From NCBI GenBank assembly GCA_029532625.1, contig JARFXM010000003.1, forward strand, positions 3,224,001-3,288,000: DNA of 64,000 nucleotides, given 5' to 3'. The notes under the pieces were generated by a model, which did not search any database, was not told the DNA's origin, and worked only from the letters and a program-made list of their open reading frames with translations. The stretch is from Lomentospora prolificans (taxonomy: Eukaryota; Ascomycota; Sordariomycetes; Microascales; Microascaceae). The position numbers and the translations under genes are program-made. Shown piece by piece: positions 1-10,562 of this stretch; position 1 is the stretch's first letter, and each line of letters opens with the position of its first letter.

Positions 1-2470
1 GATAGACATATGGCTATCATTACCATCCGGGGATTGGAGTAATAGGAGCTACCAGTGGCAGGTGTTTACCCCGCTATTCCGCCAAAACCTGAGGCTACCC
101 CCAATGCGGATTTTTGAGCCCTCAAGTTTCAGATGCATCCGGTCATGAACGACGCCTCGTCTGCTGTTAGTTTGTTTAAACAGCACGGATCCGTTTTTTT
201 ACAGAGAACGCAACCAGAAATTTCGAAGATGATACACGTCGTATCAAGAGTTGGCTACTCGCTGTTGGGGAAATGGAGGTAAACGTCTTGAAGGCGAGGT
301 GGACAAGTTCGAAAATATGGTTTGCTCGGAACCAAATACACCGAGCCCAGCTCGAGCTGAAATAGCCCTAGGAACTAGGTAAACTACTAGTTGCTGAAGC
401 CTTCGGGTTGTTGGCTCTCCGGTCCAATATCCCTAGTCCAAATGAGCGGTCTTGCACCGCCGCGGGCGACTAGCAATAGTAGGACCGTGGTAATTGGAAA
501 GCGAACAGCTCGATGGCTTTTCTAGAATGGATGGCGTGAAATCATCTATGCATGGGATTTCTGGTGTATTCGTTTGCAAGAGGCCCAGAAGGTGTCCGGA
601 TTCGGCTATGCTTGGGACCAGTGTTGCTCAATTTTTGCACGAGGGTTGAATCCTCACGCTTGACTCCTCATAATCACTTGGGCCACAAGGCATGCCTGCT
701 GTGGCGTACCACGTCGCTGGCTAGCTTAATCTCAACGGTAGTGTCGTCAAATGAGACCGCGACCATAGGTGGGCGATTAGTTGGTCAAGAACTTCTTGCT
801 CTGAGGGACATGCCACGTTCGATGCATCCACTTAGCCTCGTCGCTGACGCCAGCGAGCCCTTCAATTTCGTTACCTCAACTTCTCCGATATGCGCGTTGG
901 CCGGCTCATCCAACGCAATGTGGCTAGATTTCTTTCGGCTAGTCTTGATGGGCCAACTTTGAAGAAGCTGAGACACACTGCAGGAACAAGCATGGCGATA
1001 TACATTGGAAAAGAGAGGCTCTCCGATAGTGAAGCTGACCAAAGCCAGCTCCAGGTTCCGTCATGGGAGGTATATCAGTCGGAAATTTCCCGTCCCGGAT
1101 GCTTGGTTCGCCCTGTGTTGCTGAGTGGTCTTGAGGCCGTTCCGGAACAGGGGAACAGCGGCCCACGACAGGTGGGACAAAAATTCCGGCAATCTTTTTA
1201 ATCAAGAGGACGAAGGAAACAATACACCTACCATAGCCAGAGAACAGTTTACACGTCCTTAAAGCACCAGTGGTCAAAAATACTACGGAGTAGAAGAACG
1301 TGCGGGCCGGAGATCCCAACTTGAAGGACGATAATCTGGGCCGCCCGTAGATCTTAGTATAATCACGTAGAACTTCTCTTCACTGACCTGGTGTTGGCTG
1401 CTGAAGTGTTGGTGAAGTGACTGAAACGATCGCTGGCTTTGGCCGGTCTTGAGGCCAGACCAGCCTCCTGCACGGGGGCGGGGAAAGAGAATGTCCGGCG
1501 AGTCCATGGACGCAATTGGGTGGTTGGGAGAGTTCTTCAGCCATTGATAACGTAGCGCGTAGGCAGTGCATTACTGCATCAGAAAAGGTGCAGGGAGCAG
1601 TCGTTTCTGTTGGAAGGAGTCTAGTGGTTTTGAGTACGGGCATCCCCAAATTCAGCACCAATGCAGCGTTTATATTCGCTCGGTATACACACACCCACTT
1701 GACTGTAGAGGCTGGTGGTACTTGGATAGATCCTACTTGATGCAAAGCCCCGAGGCGAGGTGTTGTATGGAAAGCCCGTGAAGTGGAGCTCGGGTTTTTT
1801 TTATTTCTTTATTTAAACGAAATGATAATGACTGCCAGTCATACACTGATGGTTGGCCCTCAGCGAAAGCGTATCATTCGAGATCGGCCCCCATATTATC
1901 GAACCTACAGCGAGTCTCGGCTACTTAGACTATCGTATTGGATTAGATAGTTCCCAGCTCCCTAGCAGAGAGTGGAGTGTTGACGGGAAGATCCATCTCG
2001 TCAACTTGGAAATGCTGGCATTAGTGCTGGCAAAGCTGTTCCCTCGATGGGTACATCAGTAGCTGAGTCGTCCCATTCCCGGTGGCGGGATGGTGGTTGC
2101 TGGCTGACTGTTTCGTCCTGCAGTGGGCCTGTCGAGTTGCGCGCTGGCCTGTAACTCACAGTGGACGAGTAGTCTGACCCGACACTAGCAGAGATGACAT
2201 GAACAGGGAGGGCTTTCATCCCCCGCCTTCGTCGACCGAGGACTTCCAATGTTGAGAGAGCGCGGACGCAGCTCGGCCATTGGATAGGCGTTAGTGGCAG
2301 GTTCAGCAAGAGGGGAGACATCCTAGGCTCTGTACACCGTCTAACAGTGTTTATTGCATACTGTACTCTGATGTACTTGCAGCGTCTTGATAATAGTGAG
2401 GGACCTCCGAGTGGATATCTTCTGCAGATTCTACCGCGTGGCTAGTGTGGCAGCGGGAATGGTGAATTAG
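1..2470. other. Intergenic, no gene recognised
   Basis: Only short open frames on both strands, none longer than about 136 codons. None has a recognisable domain, signal peptide or convincing splice structure. A 9-mer TACGGAGTA sits at 1284-1292, and an AT-rich patch lies near 1795-1830. I see no tRNA or repeat family here. A distal upstream region for the gene starting at 3641 is possible but not shown. Confidence 0.5.
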
Positions 2471-3591
2471 CGAGAGTTGCTGGATCTGGGTAGATTGGTG
2501 TTTTTCCTACAAATAACATGGACTCTCATGTTTCCGGTTCCATCTATCTGGTCCCAATCGATTAATAGTACGTGTGCTCTTTTACCGGTTCGTTCTTCCG
2601 CTGGCTTTGAGCCCGGTTCTCCCCGCGGCGCCGGTCAGTGTCCTCTCATCTCCATCTTCGGCGACTGTCAAATCGACTCTTGTGGTGTACGTCGATTATG
2701 TGTTTGGTCGTATCATCCGTCACCCACTTGTCTCATCTTGCATGCGGTACTTGTATGGTCTTGGCCTCCTCACTTGACCGGCCACCCTTCTGTCTGGTAT
2801 TATAAATGTACCTCAAACTATGGTGACATGGTGCAGGCGTGGTACCCTGTTGCCCATTAAAGTACACCTAGCCTCATTCCCTCTGCTCCTTCTCGCTATT
2901 GTCTTGTCGTCATTCTATCCCTCGTACCTCCCCACTTCCCTCGCCCATTTGCCGTTTCCATCTCAGTTTCCACTTGCGACGTCTCTTTCCCTTTGTGTCA
3001 ACCACTTCACCAGTCATCTATCGTAGCCCTTTAGCGGATTTTTTCACCTTCCAAATATACCTCGATTGGCGTCTGATCACCATACTTGAGCCGATAATGC
3101 TGTCCAGGCGGTGACCCAATCTGCTTGACTTTTCTACCATTTCCCCTTCTCGTTATCTTGGTTGATACCTTTGCTTTCCCATGCCTGTCCTTCGCCGCAG
3201 GCGAATATCGCAAGCCAGCCTTTAGCTCAACCAGCTTACGCCCACTGTATTCTTCGCCAACCTTGATCTCCGACCTCGACTTTTCCCCCCAACTCGACGG
3301 GTCATTTGGCTTGATGTCTCATACCACCAGTGTTCTCTCTCGTGGAAGTGCGCTAGTTGAATGCTATTACTCGACCAACTCGATTCTACTTTCGATATAA
3401 TAATTCCTCCGCCTTCCTACATATACCTCCGTCTCCCCATTTTGCACTCCGAGAACACTGTTGGAACCCCGCGCTACTCGACTTCAGGAGCGGCTTTCGG
3501 GTAGTGAGAACGTATCTTGCGAGAACTGGCCAGCTATGCTCTTGTTTAGAGCGATACAACTTAGCAGCATTTAACTGTGTTGGGAACCTAT
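2471..3591 (+). promoter_or_regulatory. Putative promoter and long leader of the 3641 gene
   Basis: A TATAAA box lies at 2801-2806. It is followed by pyrimidine-rich DNA (about 2870-3210 and 3240-3330), as is usual in filamentous-fungal promoters and leaders. The distance to the coding start (about 840 nt) would imply a long 5' leader, perhaps with leader introns. The transcription start is not determined by the sequence. Confidence 0.35.
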
Positions 3592-3644
3592 ATGGATAGC
3601 GACATGTGTTAATGGCCATCAGCTCTCGTGCGTGCTTCCAATGA
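3592..3644 (+). promoter_or_regulatory. Two chained uORFs touching the main start codon
   Basis: uORF1 (3592-3612) has six sense codons and ends in TAA. The last A of that TAA is the first base of the uORF2 ATG (TAATG). uORF2 (3612-3644) has ten sense codons and ends in TGA at 3642-3644, which overlaps the main ATG at 3641-3643 (ATGA). If all of this is in the mRNA, ribosomes would meet two stop/start overlaps directly before the main frame. If an upstream leader intron ended at the TAG at 3597-3599, a minimal ATG-TGT-TAA uORF with the same TAATG overlap would still remain. The arrangement is read directly from the sequence; the regulatory effect is inferred. Confidence 0.55.
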
Positions 3645-6600
3645 TCGACTCCACGCTTCGAGATCCGCCGCCGGCGGCGCCGTCGAAGTATTACTATGAA
3701 CGCGATCCAATCCCTGGGCTCTATGGATCACGGCCCATGTTCAAGAAGCATAAAGTGTTACCTCGTCCGAGCAGGGATCGCGCACAGGCCGTAGCCTCTT
3801 TTGCTTGTGATGCTTGGCCGGAAAGCTCCTCGCAGCGCGACCTAGTTTCCGACCCGCGAGAGTCAGGGTCACTCGCTTCAATCGCTTCCACTCAGTCCTC
3901 GCATACCCTGAAGCACAAGCCGCGGCGTATTCATAGCGGCGCCGATCTACCACCCACGCCACCAGCTCACTCGCGCACCTCGTCAGGCAGCCAGTCCGTA
4001 TTACCCTCTAGCCCTACTTATGTGGAAACACCCGACCACAGCGAGGAAACAATCCCAGCTCCTTCCCCAGCAACTCCACCAAATCAAAAGAGTCCGCCGA
4101 CGCCTGATGTAACGCCCCCGCAGCCTTCCTCCCGCCCCAGGGCAATCAGAGTATTATTGAGCGAACGCGCGGCTTCGAAGTCGACGACGACAGATTCCCG
4201 CTCTGAATCGTTTAAAACCGCGCGAGAAGACCCGTTCACCTCCGAAGATGAGGCCGATCGCGGCTTGATACAACATGGTGGCCCATCCACGAGAACTTCA
4301 CAGAGCACTGTTCGGCACGTTGCCACCCGGGAGGAGAATTCCCAACGTCAGGATCAGCCCAGTGAACAGCAAGAGCAAGGCGAATCCTATGAAGAGGGCC
4401 AGGAATTGACCCCGAAATCCAAGTCCCGCCCACTCACTTTCGACGGCGAGTGGAGGATGAATAGTTCTGGGACTGAAGTTGTTCAGGAATGGGACGACAA
4501 CCTCCAACGCATAGTAAAGGTGCGAAAGACGCACCGACGAGTGGAGCCTGAGACTCGCGTGGGAGGAGTGGTTCGGGCCCAAGTTCTTGAGGACAACCTA
4601 GCAACGCCAACTAATGCAACCAAGGCTGTTCGGGCTATGGGTCTTCATCGAGACCGCAAAGAAGAGCAACGCCTAGGAATCGCCATTCCAATCAAAGAAG
4701 GCCATGGCTCTACATCGTCCCCTACTACCTCCGTCAGCGCTAGTGATCTCCGGCGATTTTCCGGCATGTCTATCAAGTCTGGAGTGTCCACTATCGTTGA
4801 GGCTGTACTTATCGACCCGCAGACATCCCAACGAAGGCGGACACTACGACATGTGAGAAAACATACAACCTTGCGAGATTCGAATCCCGACGCATCCCCG
4901 ATGAGCTCAGCCCCGACCTCCTCTGCAGGAGTAGACGAGCCGAGGAGGCGCTATTGTCATACCGACCGATCTACAGATGCCCGGCGCTATAGCTGCGCAT
5001 CCGCTACTACGGTCAACTCTGTAGCGAGCTCAAAGGTGAGGAGAGATATTGTGAAGCAAGGTGGTATACCGGTCGTTGTAATACCAGACCGGAAATCATC
5101 CTGGAAACCAAAGGAACCCTCTCTCCGATCAACCAGCAGCCATAGGACTAGGCGCAGTGCGAGCTTGGGTTCAGCCCCTGCTCCGGAGCCTCGACCGGAC
5201 GGGGACCATATTCTGACGACAGAGACTCGTTCTACCCGAGGCAGACCGGCGCCAATGGTAGATTCCGCTGAAGAGCGAACAATTGACTACCCGCCCGTCG
5301 TACCCGCGAGGACATCGTCACTATCGGCCCCAACTAGTAGAAATACTTCTAGGGCCGGTTCACTCACCGCAGAAAGTCTGAAGGCTCACAATGCCTTGAT
5401 GGAAGCCCAAACGTTGAGGCAGGCGCTAAAAAGGACTGAGAAGGTTCAGGAAGCCCGCGCTCTGGAGCCAGAACCGCAGCTAGACGCGAAAGGCAACGAA
5501 GATGGCGATAAGAACGAAGATAAACCTCCGGAACGCCATTCTACCTCCCAACAACTGCCTGACGTAGTGCTTCGTCCGGCTCCTCCAACAGAGGATGACT
5601 GCGATCACTATCGTCTCAGCGTGGACCCTCATGGCGACCCTCTTTTTGGAAAGAGATTATCTATTCAAAATACTCCTTTCTCAATCGCTTCCGTCGACAC
5701 GTGCGGCACTTCTCACGAGGTTTCCGAGGCTCTTGCAGTCAGCATTTATCCTCACCAGAACACATCAGTTCTCATGGTCGACCATGGCTCAGCGAAACCG
5801 TCTGATGATTCGGACCTCTCGAAACGCTCTCAGCCAACGCCGAGGGGTGGTGCCGCCGGATACCTCAACGACCAGCCGCGTCCTACAATCACCACTACAG
5901 CCCCTGATAGCGACGAGCCGACAACACCTCCTCAACCGCAACGTTGCCAGGCCGACGACATGGATTATTCCCCCCTACGGAACCCTCGCTCGCCCCCTGA
6001 GCCGCCGAGTGACCCTCCAGCTATTGCGTTTATTCCTGCGACTCCGTCTGGTATGACTCCTGCTGGGGAACGTCAGGTGCTCATGGGTAATTATTTTGAG
6101 GAAATGGACGCGAAACCTAAACGGAGCATCTCGCTCGTTCGCCGGGCGTTATCTCGAAGGCGGTATTCCGAATCCGTGGCAACATCTCCCTTCCGACCCA
6201 AATTCCTTGTCCGTAGCCTCTCGTTGTCAAAAGCAGTGCGCAGGGTGACGGAACCTATCGTCTCGAGCAGTGATAGGGGCGCGGAGGTGGAAGAGCGACC
6301 GTACCCGACGGCGGAACATCCACCAGCGAATGAGCATATGCTTCACCCCTTTTGGCGGCCTGCATATTCCGATTACGAGCCCGATGAAGGAGCCCATTCG
6401 GACGATGGACACGCTGGATATGAAGAGCCCTATGAGCGTGTTTTCCGGTATCCGCCCGTAGACAACCGGCCGCGGCGTAACTTTAGCCAACGACTGAAGA
6501 GGACTTTTGCTGTTCTCCCCGTACATGAACCTCAATCCCGGATCTCACACGCGGCCAAGAATTTCGATACTGATCGCCGCACAATTGGTCGGACTGCGAG

Positions 6601-6991
6601 TGGTAACCTTCGAGTCATTAGAAGACGCGGAAGCCTTGACTCATTAAGCCAGAGCCGTCACCTTTCCGACCAGCGGCCCTACACTGCCCCTGATAGCCCC
6701 GAACCGTCCCCATCGTTCTGGCGCGATCATACGCGGTTCGTAACTAGCGAGGGTATGGAACGACTGGAGGAGAAGTTTGAGAAACCTGGCAGGTCAGAGC
6801 GGCGACGGCTTTTCCCAACTTTAAGCAACAAACTAGAGGAGTTACAGAGTCTTCCAAGGCGCCTGAGCGAGAGAAAGAGAGAAAAGAGATCGCAGGAGCT
6901 TAGGCGCAAGATTAGTGCTCCTAAAGAAGTGCGTGACGGTGTTGGTGAGGTTATTCGACGGCACAGCTACCGCGGATACCTCGGACAATAG
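3641..6991 (+). CDS. Ser/Pro/Arg-rich orphan protein, 1116 aa
   Basis: One uninterrupted exon. The first ATG in the frame is at 3641 (MIDSTLRDPPP...); an in-frame GTG at 3632 is not a likely start. I do not recognise the family. The protein is low in hydrophobics, with no membrane segment, signal peptide or folded catalytic domain visible. It is rich in Ser, Pro, Thr, Arg and acidic clusters, so probably mostly disordered. It carries many SP/TP and RxxS sites that look like kinase targets. The N-terminal 35 residues (PSKYYYERDPIPGLYGS) and the C-terminal 150 residues, which have basic/acidic helical stretches (ERLEEKFEKPGRSERRRLF) and end RRHSYRGYLGQ, are the parts most likely to be conserved. 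It faces the U1-C gene tail to tail. Gene reality rests on frame length and normal codon use. Confidence 0.85.
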   Translation: MIDSTLRDPPPAAPSKYYYERDPIPGLYGSRPMFKKHKVLPRPSRDRAQAVASFACDAWPESSSQRDLVSDPRESGSLASIASTQSSHTLKHKPRRIHSGADLPPTPPAHSRTSSGSQSVLPSSPTYVETPDHSEETIPAPSPATPPNQKSPPTPDVTPPQPSSRPRAIRVLLSERAASKSTTTDSRSESFKTAREDPFTSEDEADRGLIQHGGPSTRTSQSTVRHVATREENSQRQDQPSEQQEQGESYEEGQELTPKSKSRPLTFDGEWRMNSSGTEVVQEWDDNLQRIVKVRKTHRRVEPETRVGGVVRAQVLEDNLATPTNATKAVRAMGLHRDRKEEQRLGIAIPIKEGHGSTSSPTTSVSASDLRRFSGMSIKSGVSTIVEAVLIDPQTSQRRRTLRHVRKHTTLRDSNPDASPMSSAPTSSAGVDEPRRRYCHTDRSTDARRYSCASATTVNSVASSKVRRDIVKQGGIPVVVIPDRKSSWKPKEPSLRSTSSHRTRRSASLGSAPAPEPRPDGDHILTTETRSTRGRPAPMVDSAEERTIDYPPVVPARTSSLSAPTSRNTSRAGSLTAESLKAHNALMEAQTLRQALKRTEKVQEARALEPEPQLDAKGNEDGDKNEDKPPERHSTSQQLPDVVLRPAPPTEDDCDHYRLSVDPHGDPLFGKRLSIQNTPFSIASVDTCGTSHEVSEALAVSIYPHQNTSVLMVDHGSAKPSDDSDLSKRSQPTPRGGAAGYLNDQPRPTITTTAPDSDEPTTPPQPQRCQADDMDYSPLRNPRSPPEPPSDPPAIAFIPATPSGMTPAGERQVLMGNYFEEMDAKPKRSISLVRRALSRRRYSESVATSPFRPKFLVRSLSLSKAVRRVTEPIVSSSDRGAEVEERPYPTAEHPPANEHMLHPFWRPAYSDYEPDEGAHSDDGHAGYEEPYERVFRYPPVDNRPRRNFSQRLKRTFAVLPVHEPQSRISHAAKNFDTDRRTIGRTASGNLRVIRRRGSLDSLSQSRHLSDQRPYTAPDSPEPSPSFWRDHTRFVTSEGMERLEEKFEKPGRSERRRLFPTLSNKLEELQSLPRRLSERKREKRSQELRRKISAPKEVRDGVGEVIRRHSYRGYLGQ

Positions 6992-8205
6992 CAACTGCAC
7001 AGCCGGGATTGATTTCCGGTCTCTTCCTTGGTAGTTGGAAGTCGGACAGGCTCCCATTAAATCCCGCCCGGTCTCTCACCAAGCGGTTTTTTTTGTGCGC
7101 CCTCTTCGCTTTGAAGTTTGCTCCTTGGAGCTGAACATGATGCATTCTTGAGGGAGCGAAGGACGCCAAGATGCCCAACGATATGTGCGACGACGAGTAC
7201 GCGTTATGACTTTCTGTTCGATTTTTTTCTTTTATTTTCCTTTCTGTTCCCCGTTCGGTTTTGGCCCGTTCGGTTTTCGGTTTTGTATCCCGCGGTCATC
7301 TCACATACAGCACATGAGCAACTTGGTTTCTTTCTTTGATGAGTCAACGATGGAGGGAAGCGGGAAAGAAAAGATCAATGTGCAATGCTCACTGGGCTGT
7401 CACCATTGGCTTGGTCTCGGCTCCCCCCTACCTGCGCTTGTTTAGGGCGTGTTTTTGAGCCGTGTTTCATTTACTCTCAGTTGTGAACCTGCTAGGATTT
7501 TTTTTTCCTAGTTATGAGTTTCTATTACTATCACGAAAGAAAAGGCTGGGCCCATCTCGACGGGGAAGGGAAAGATGGGTTCAATTTGGCATGTTCATGA
7601 ATACTTATGGCCTGATGTTCCTGTACTATAGAACAAGCTTGTTGAGGCGAAACGGTCAACCAGAGCCGTACAAATTTGGGCTAGCTTATGAATGGCAAGT
7701 GGTGAAACGCGTTTACGAGATGTCTTCAGAGTTTAGGGAAAATGGTTTTTCGTCCTTTGTGGTCAAGGAACTTGCTTCAATATATATATGACAGGATTTA
7801 TATTATTATTAGCCACGGTAGGCTTTGTTCACGACTACTCATGAGATACAAAGGTGCTGGTATATTTAATTTTACAGAGCTCGTACATATGTACTGTGAT
7901 GTTTGAGAAGCAATATCAATCCCACCTTTTCCCCACTGGTGGATATTCTTTTTTTAAGAACTCCGGGACGCCAATTCCGTCAAATTTCGGGTTGAGTTTT
8001 TGCACTACCTGAGGTTGGATGAGGGGAAAGGAGAGGATGAACCCTCTGGTTGCACAGGCTGTTGTTGGTGGTGGCGGCTGATTGCTTAGTCTCGAGACAT
8101 CACTGTGTCTTCGGGAAGCTCAATGCCATGTTTAGATCGGGATCAAGGGTATAGAATCCACTTATCGCGCAATCTCACTTTTCATCTTCACGGTTAGGTC
8201 CTATT
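6992..8205. other. Convergent intergenic region
   Basis: 3' flanks of the 3641 gene (plus) and the U1-C gene (minus). Contains T-rich runs (7219-7260, 7498-7508) and AT-rich DNA near 7790-7880. A 109-codon open frame at 7462-7791 has no recognisable features and starts in T-rich DNA. No gene supported. Confidence 0.5.
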
Positions 8206-9139
8206 TCACCCGTCCCTTCGATTATCATCCGTTGGCGATTTAGAGGGCAGAGGCGGCATGCCGGGAATACCAGGCGCGCCAGGAGCAAAGCCGCCCGGAG
8301 GAAATCCACCAGGAGGCGCGGGAAAGCCTTTGCCTCCTGGCGGTGGGGGCATTCCGGGAATCGGGGGAAAGTTTGGTAGAGCGCCGGGTTGACCTGGGGG
8401 CGGAGGGAAGGGAAGACCGCCGGGAAGCGGGAAGGGAAGGCCACCAGGAGGAATCGGAGGAACACCAGCGCCCGGGGGAAACGGTGGGATCGGGGGAGGC
8501 ATGCCGGACCCGACTGCGGGAGCTAGAGAGGAGCAGCGGTCAGGATTTATATCTTTACAGGTGGGTAGTCGCACGGCAACGCGCGAAGAAGACATCTGCG
8601 ATAAAACTTACGAGGAGGCATCCCAGGCGGGAAAGGCCCCGGCGGACCGCCGCCAGGAGTTGAGAACGGCGGGGGTGCACCACCAGGGAAAGGGAAGGGA
8701 GGGAAGTTGTGGTGGTGGCCGGGTTGGTTTTGAGGAAGCATAGGGTTCGCGTGGGCCTGGCCCTCCGCGGCGTAGGACGAGGTGATGGAGTCGATGACGG
8801 ATTGGGCCTTTTCGTGGCCGATCTCTGCGTATCTGTTGGTAAGTCTGGCCGCGGCGCGTGTCTCTTGGAAGAGATACGTACGTTGGTAGTAGTCTACGAC
8901 ATTGCGCAAATGGTTTCGGCCACTGTTATGAGCCTTGCGTACGCTCATGGAGTCGTGCGTAAGGTAGACATCGCAGTAATCGCCTGTGGCAGGATGGGTT
9001 AGCCGGATGCGGCGTCGCATACGCACGCGGATGGGGAACGTGTGGGCAACCTACAAAAGACTATCCATCCGCAAAAGTTAGCATGCTATCGGTATTGTAG
9101 AAAACGGAAACTGCGGGATTGTATCTTACATTTGGGCAT
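8206..9139 (-). CDS. U1 snRNP protein U1-C (contains a 6-nt microexon)
   Basis: U1-C binds U1 snRNA/U1-70K and stabilises U1 pairing with the 5' splice site. Exons (minus): 9139-9130, 9060-9055, 8983-8882, 8824-8612, 8522-8206, giving 648 nt and 215 aa. Exon 1 is only ATGCCCAAAT. A 6-nt exon TCTTTT (9055-9060) supplies residues 4-6 so that the protein starts MPKFFCDYCDVYLTHDS. This puts the zinc-finger ligands at C6, C9, H24 and H30, the spacing of the family. Introns 1 (69 nt) and 2 (71 nt) each have GT...CTAAC...AG. Intron 3 (57 nt) uses the second of two acceptors (GCAG, not the upstream AACAG), which restores YYQQIGHEKAQ. Intron 4 (89 nt) has CTGAC. After the finger and the QSVIDSITSSYAAEGQ helix, the C-terminal half is Pro/Gly/Phe-rich low complexity, normal for fungal U1-C. 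Divergent from erv25. Confidence 0.95.
9055..9060 (-). other. 6-nt microexon of U1-C
   Basis: TCTTTT on the minus strand, flanked by ATAG (acceptor, 9061-9064) and GTAGGT (donor, 9049-9054). It completes codon 4, gives codon 5 (both Phe) and starts codon 6 (the first zinc Cys). Both flanking introns have their own CTAAC branch point about 15-20 nt before the acceptor. Skipping it keeps the frame but removes two residues and moves the zinc Cys pair to positions 4 and 7. Confidence 0.85.
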
Positions 9140-9603
9140 GTTGACTGCTTCACGTAGGCCCCTAGGACGTCCAAACTGCCGAATACTTGAGGGATGAAGA
9201 TTAATTTAGCCTCCTGTCGGCCTAGATCGAAGGTGGACTTGGATTTGAAAGATCGCAAGGCTGATTAATTCACGTGATAACGCCAAGACGAGGCTTTGGA
9301 AAGAGGCGGTTTCTGATTGGGTAAATTGGCAATTCTGACGAGCAAATGGGAAGAGCTCTGCAACTCTGTCCGTGGCGAGTACGTACCGTCTACCTGGCCC
9401 CAGCGAACCCCTGGCTCGATCTGTGAGTACGTACTGGTTTACCTGTCAAACGCGACAGATCTCCATTTTCGAGTATCGAGGGTCTGTCCCTTCTTTTTTT
9501 CTAGTATTCTCCATTCCCTCTTAACGAATCCCACCGCGTTCCTTTTCATTTCGGTTCCTTTTTCCTCTCATTGTTTGATTGAATTTTAGGGCGCCACGAC
9601 AGG
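9140..9603. promoter_or_regulatory. Divergent promoter between U1-C and erv25
   Basis: 464 bp shared upstream region. It has a CACGTG E-box at 9271-9276. The sequence GAGTACGTAC followed 4-5 nt later by TACCTG occurs twice (9377-9396 and 9425-9445). A CT-rich stretch (9485-9585) leads into erv25. Which factor binds is unknown. Confidence 0.45.
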
Positions 9604-10562
9604 ATGGCCCAACGAACCTCTTTACTGCGGTTCATCTGCAGTCTTCTCCTTTTGGCCACGTTTGGCAACGCCCTCAAGTTCGAGCTCGAGGCCAGGAAAG
9701 CCAACGATGTCCGCGAGCGATGTATACGAAACTTTGTCGGAAGGGATACCTTGATTGTTGTCACTGCGATTATCAGTGGAAACAAGGGCGATGGGCAGCA
9801 AGTTAACATGCACGTATGTTACCCACCCGGAGGGAGCCTCCTTTTCACTTCACGCTGAGTTCGGAAATGGGGCCCAATGGCATGCTGATGAATCGATGGG
9901 TTGATTAGATCCGCGACTTGCTCGGGAACGAATACGGAAGGCCAAAGGACGTTGCTGGCGAGAAGCGAATTGTTTTCACCTCGCTTGCGGATGCCGCCTT
10001 CGACATCTGCTTCGAGAACATTCAGACTTGTACGACTTGTCCCCTACCCATCCTTGAACCCTTGAGATTCTAGCCGACTTTCTGCGTGTCCCGTTCGACT
10101 CTATTATCTGCTTGCTAATGCGTTTGTTCTCTTCTCAGCCAAGAACGGGCAATACCTATCCCGCGATGTCGAACTCGATGTTGATATTGGCGCCGATGCT
10201 AAGGACTGGGCAGCCATCCAGGCCAACGAGAAGCTGAAGCCTGTAGAGACCGAGCTCCGTCGAATTGAGGAGCTTATCGGCGAGATCGTCAAGGAGATGG
10301 AATACCTTCGCAACCGTGAGCAGAAGCTCCGTGATACCAACGAGAGCACCAACGCCCGTGTTAGGACCTTTGGCATTGGAACCACTGGATTGTTGATTGG
10401 TCTTTGGGCGTGGCAGATCTTCTACCTCCGAGCCTACTTCAGGTACGTTGGTAGTTTTTGTCTTTCCTGCCTTTGGGCGAATATTTGCCTCGGCCACGGG
10501 CACTCCAGTCTACGTATACGTACTAATATGTGTATGACAACAGGTCTAAGCATCTTATCTAA
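9604..10562 (+). CDS. erv25: p24-delta family COPII cargo receptor (Erv25)
   Basis: Exons 9604-9813, 9909-10029, 10139-10442, 10544-10562 sum to 654 nt (217 aa). Introns of 95, 109 and 101 nt have GT-AG ends; the second and third show GCTAAT and TACTAAT branch points. Order: signal peptide (about residues 1-23, LLRFICSLLLLATFGNA), lumenal GOLD domain with the motifs GNEYGRPKDVAGEKR and FTSLADAAFDICFEN, a coiled coil (EELIGEIVKEMEYLRNREQK), one membrane span near the C terminus (IGTTGLLIGLWAWQIFYL), and a short cytosolic tail ending YFRSKHLI. p24 proteins form heteromers that cycle between ER and Golgi in COPII/COPI vesicles and help sort GPI-anchored and other secretory cargo. The last exon adds only the final codons and stop. 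Delta-subfamily assignment rests on the tail and coiled-coil motifs. Confidence 0.95.

Noticed and set aside
5595..6056. 153-codon plus-strand frame inside the 3641 gene
   Set aside because: Out-of-frame shadow in a long coding exon.
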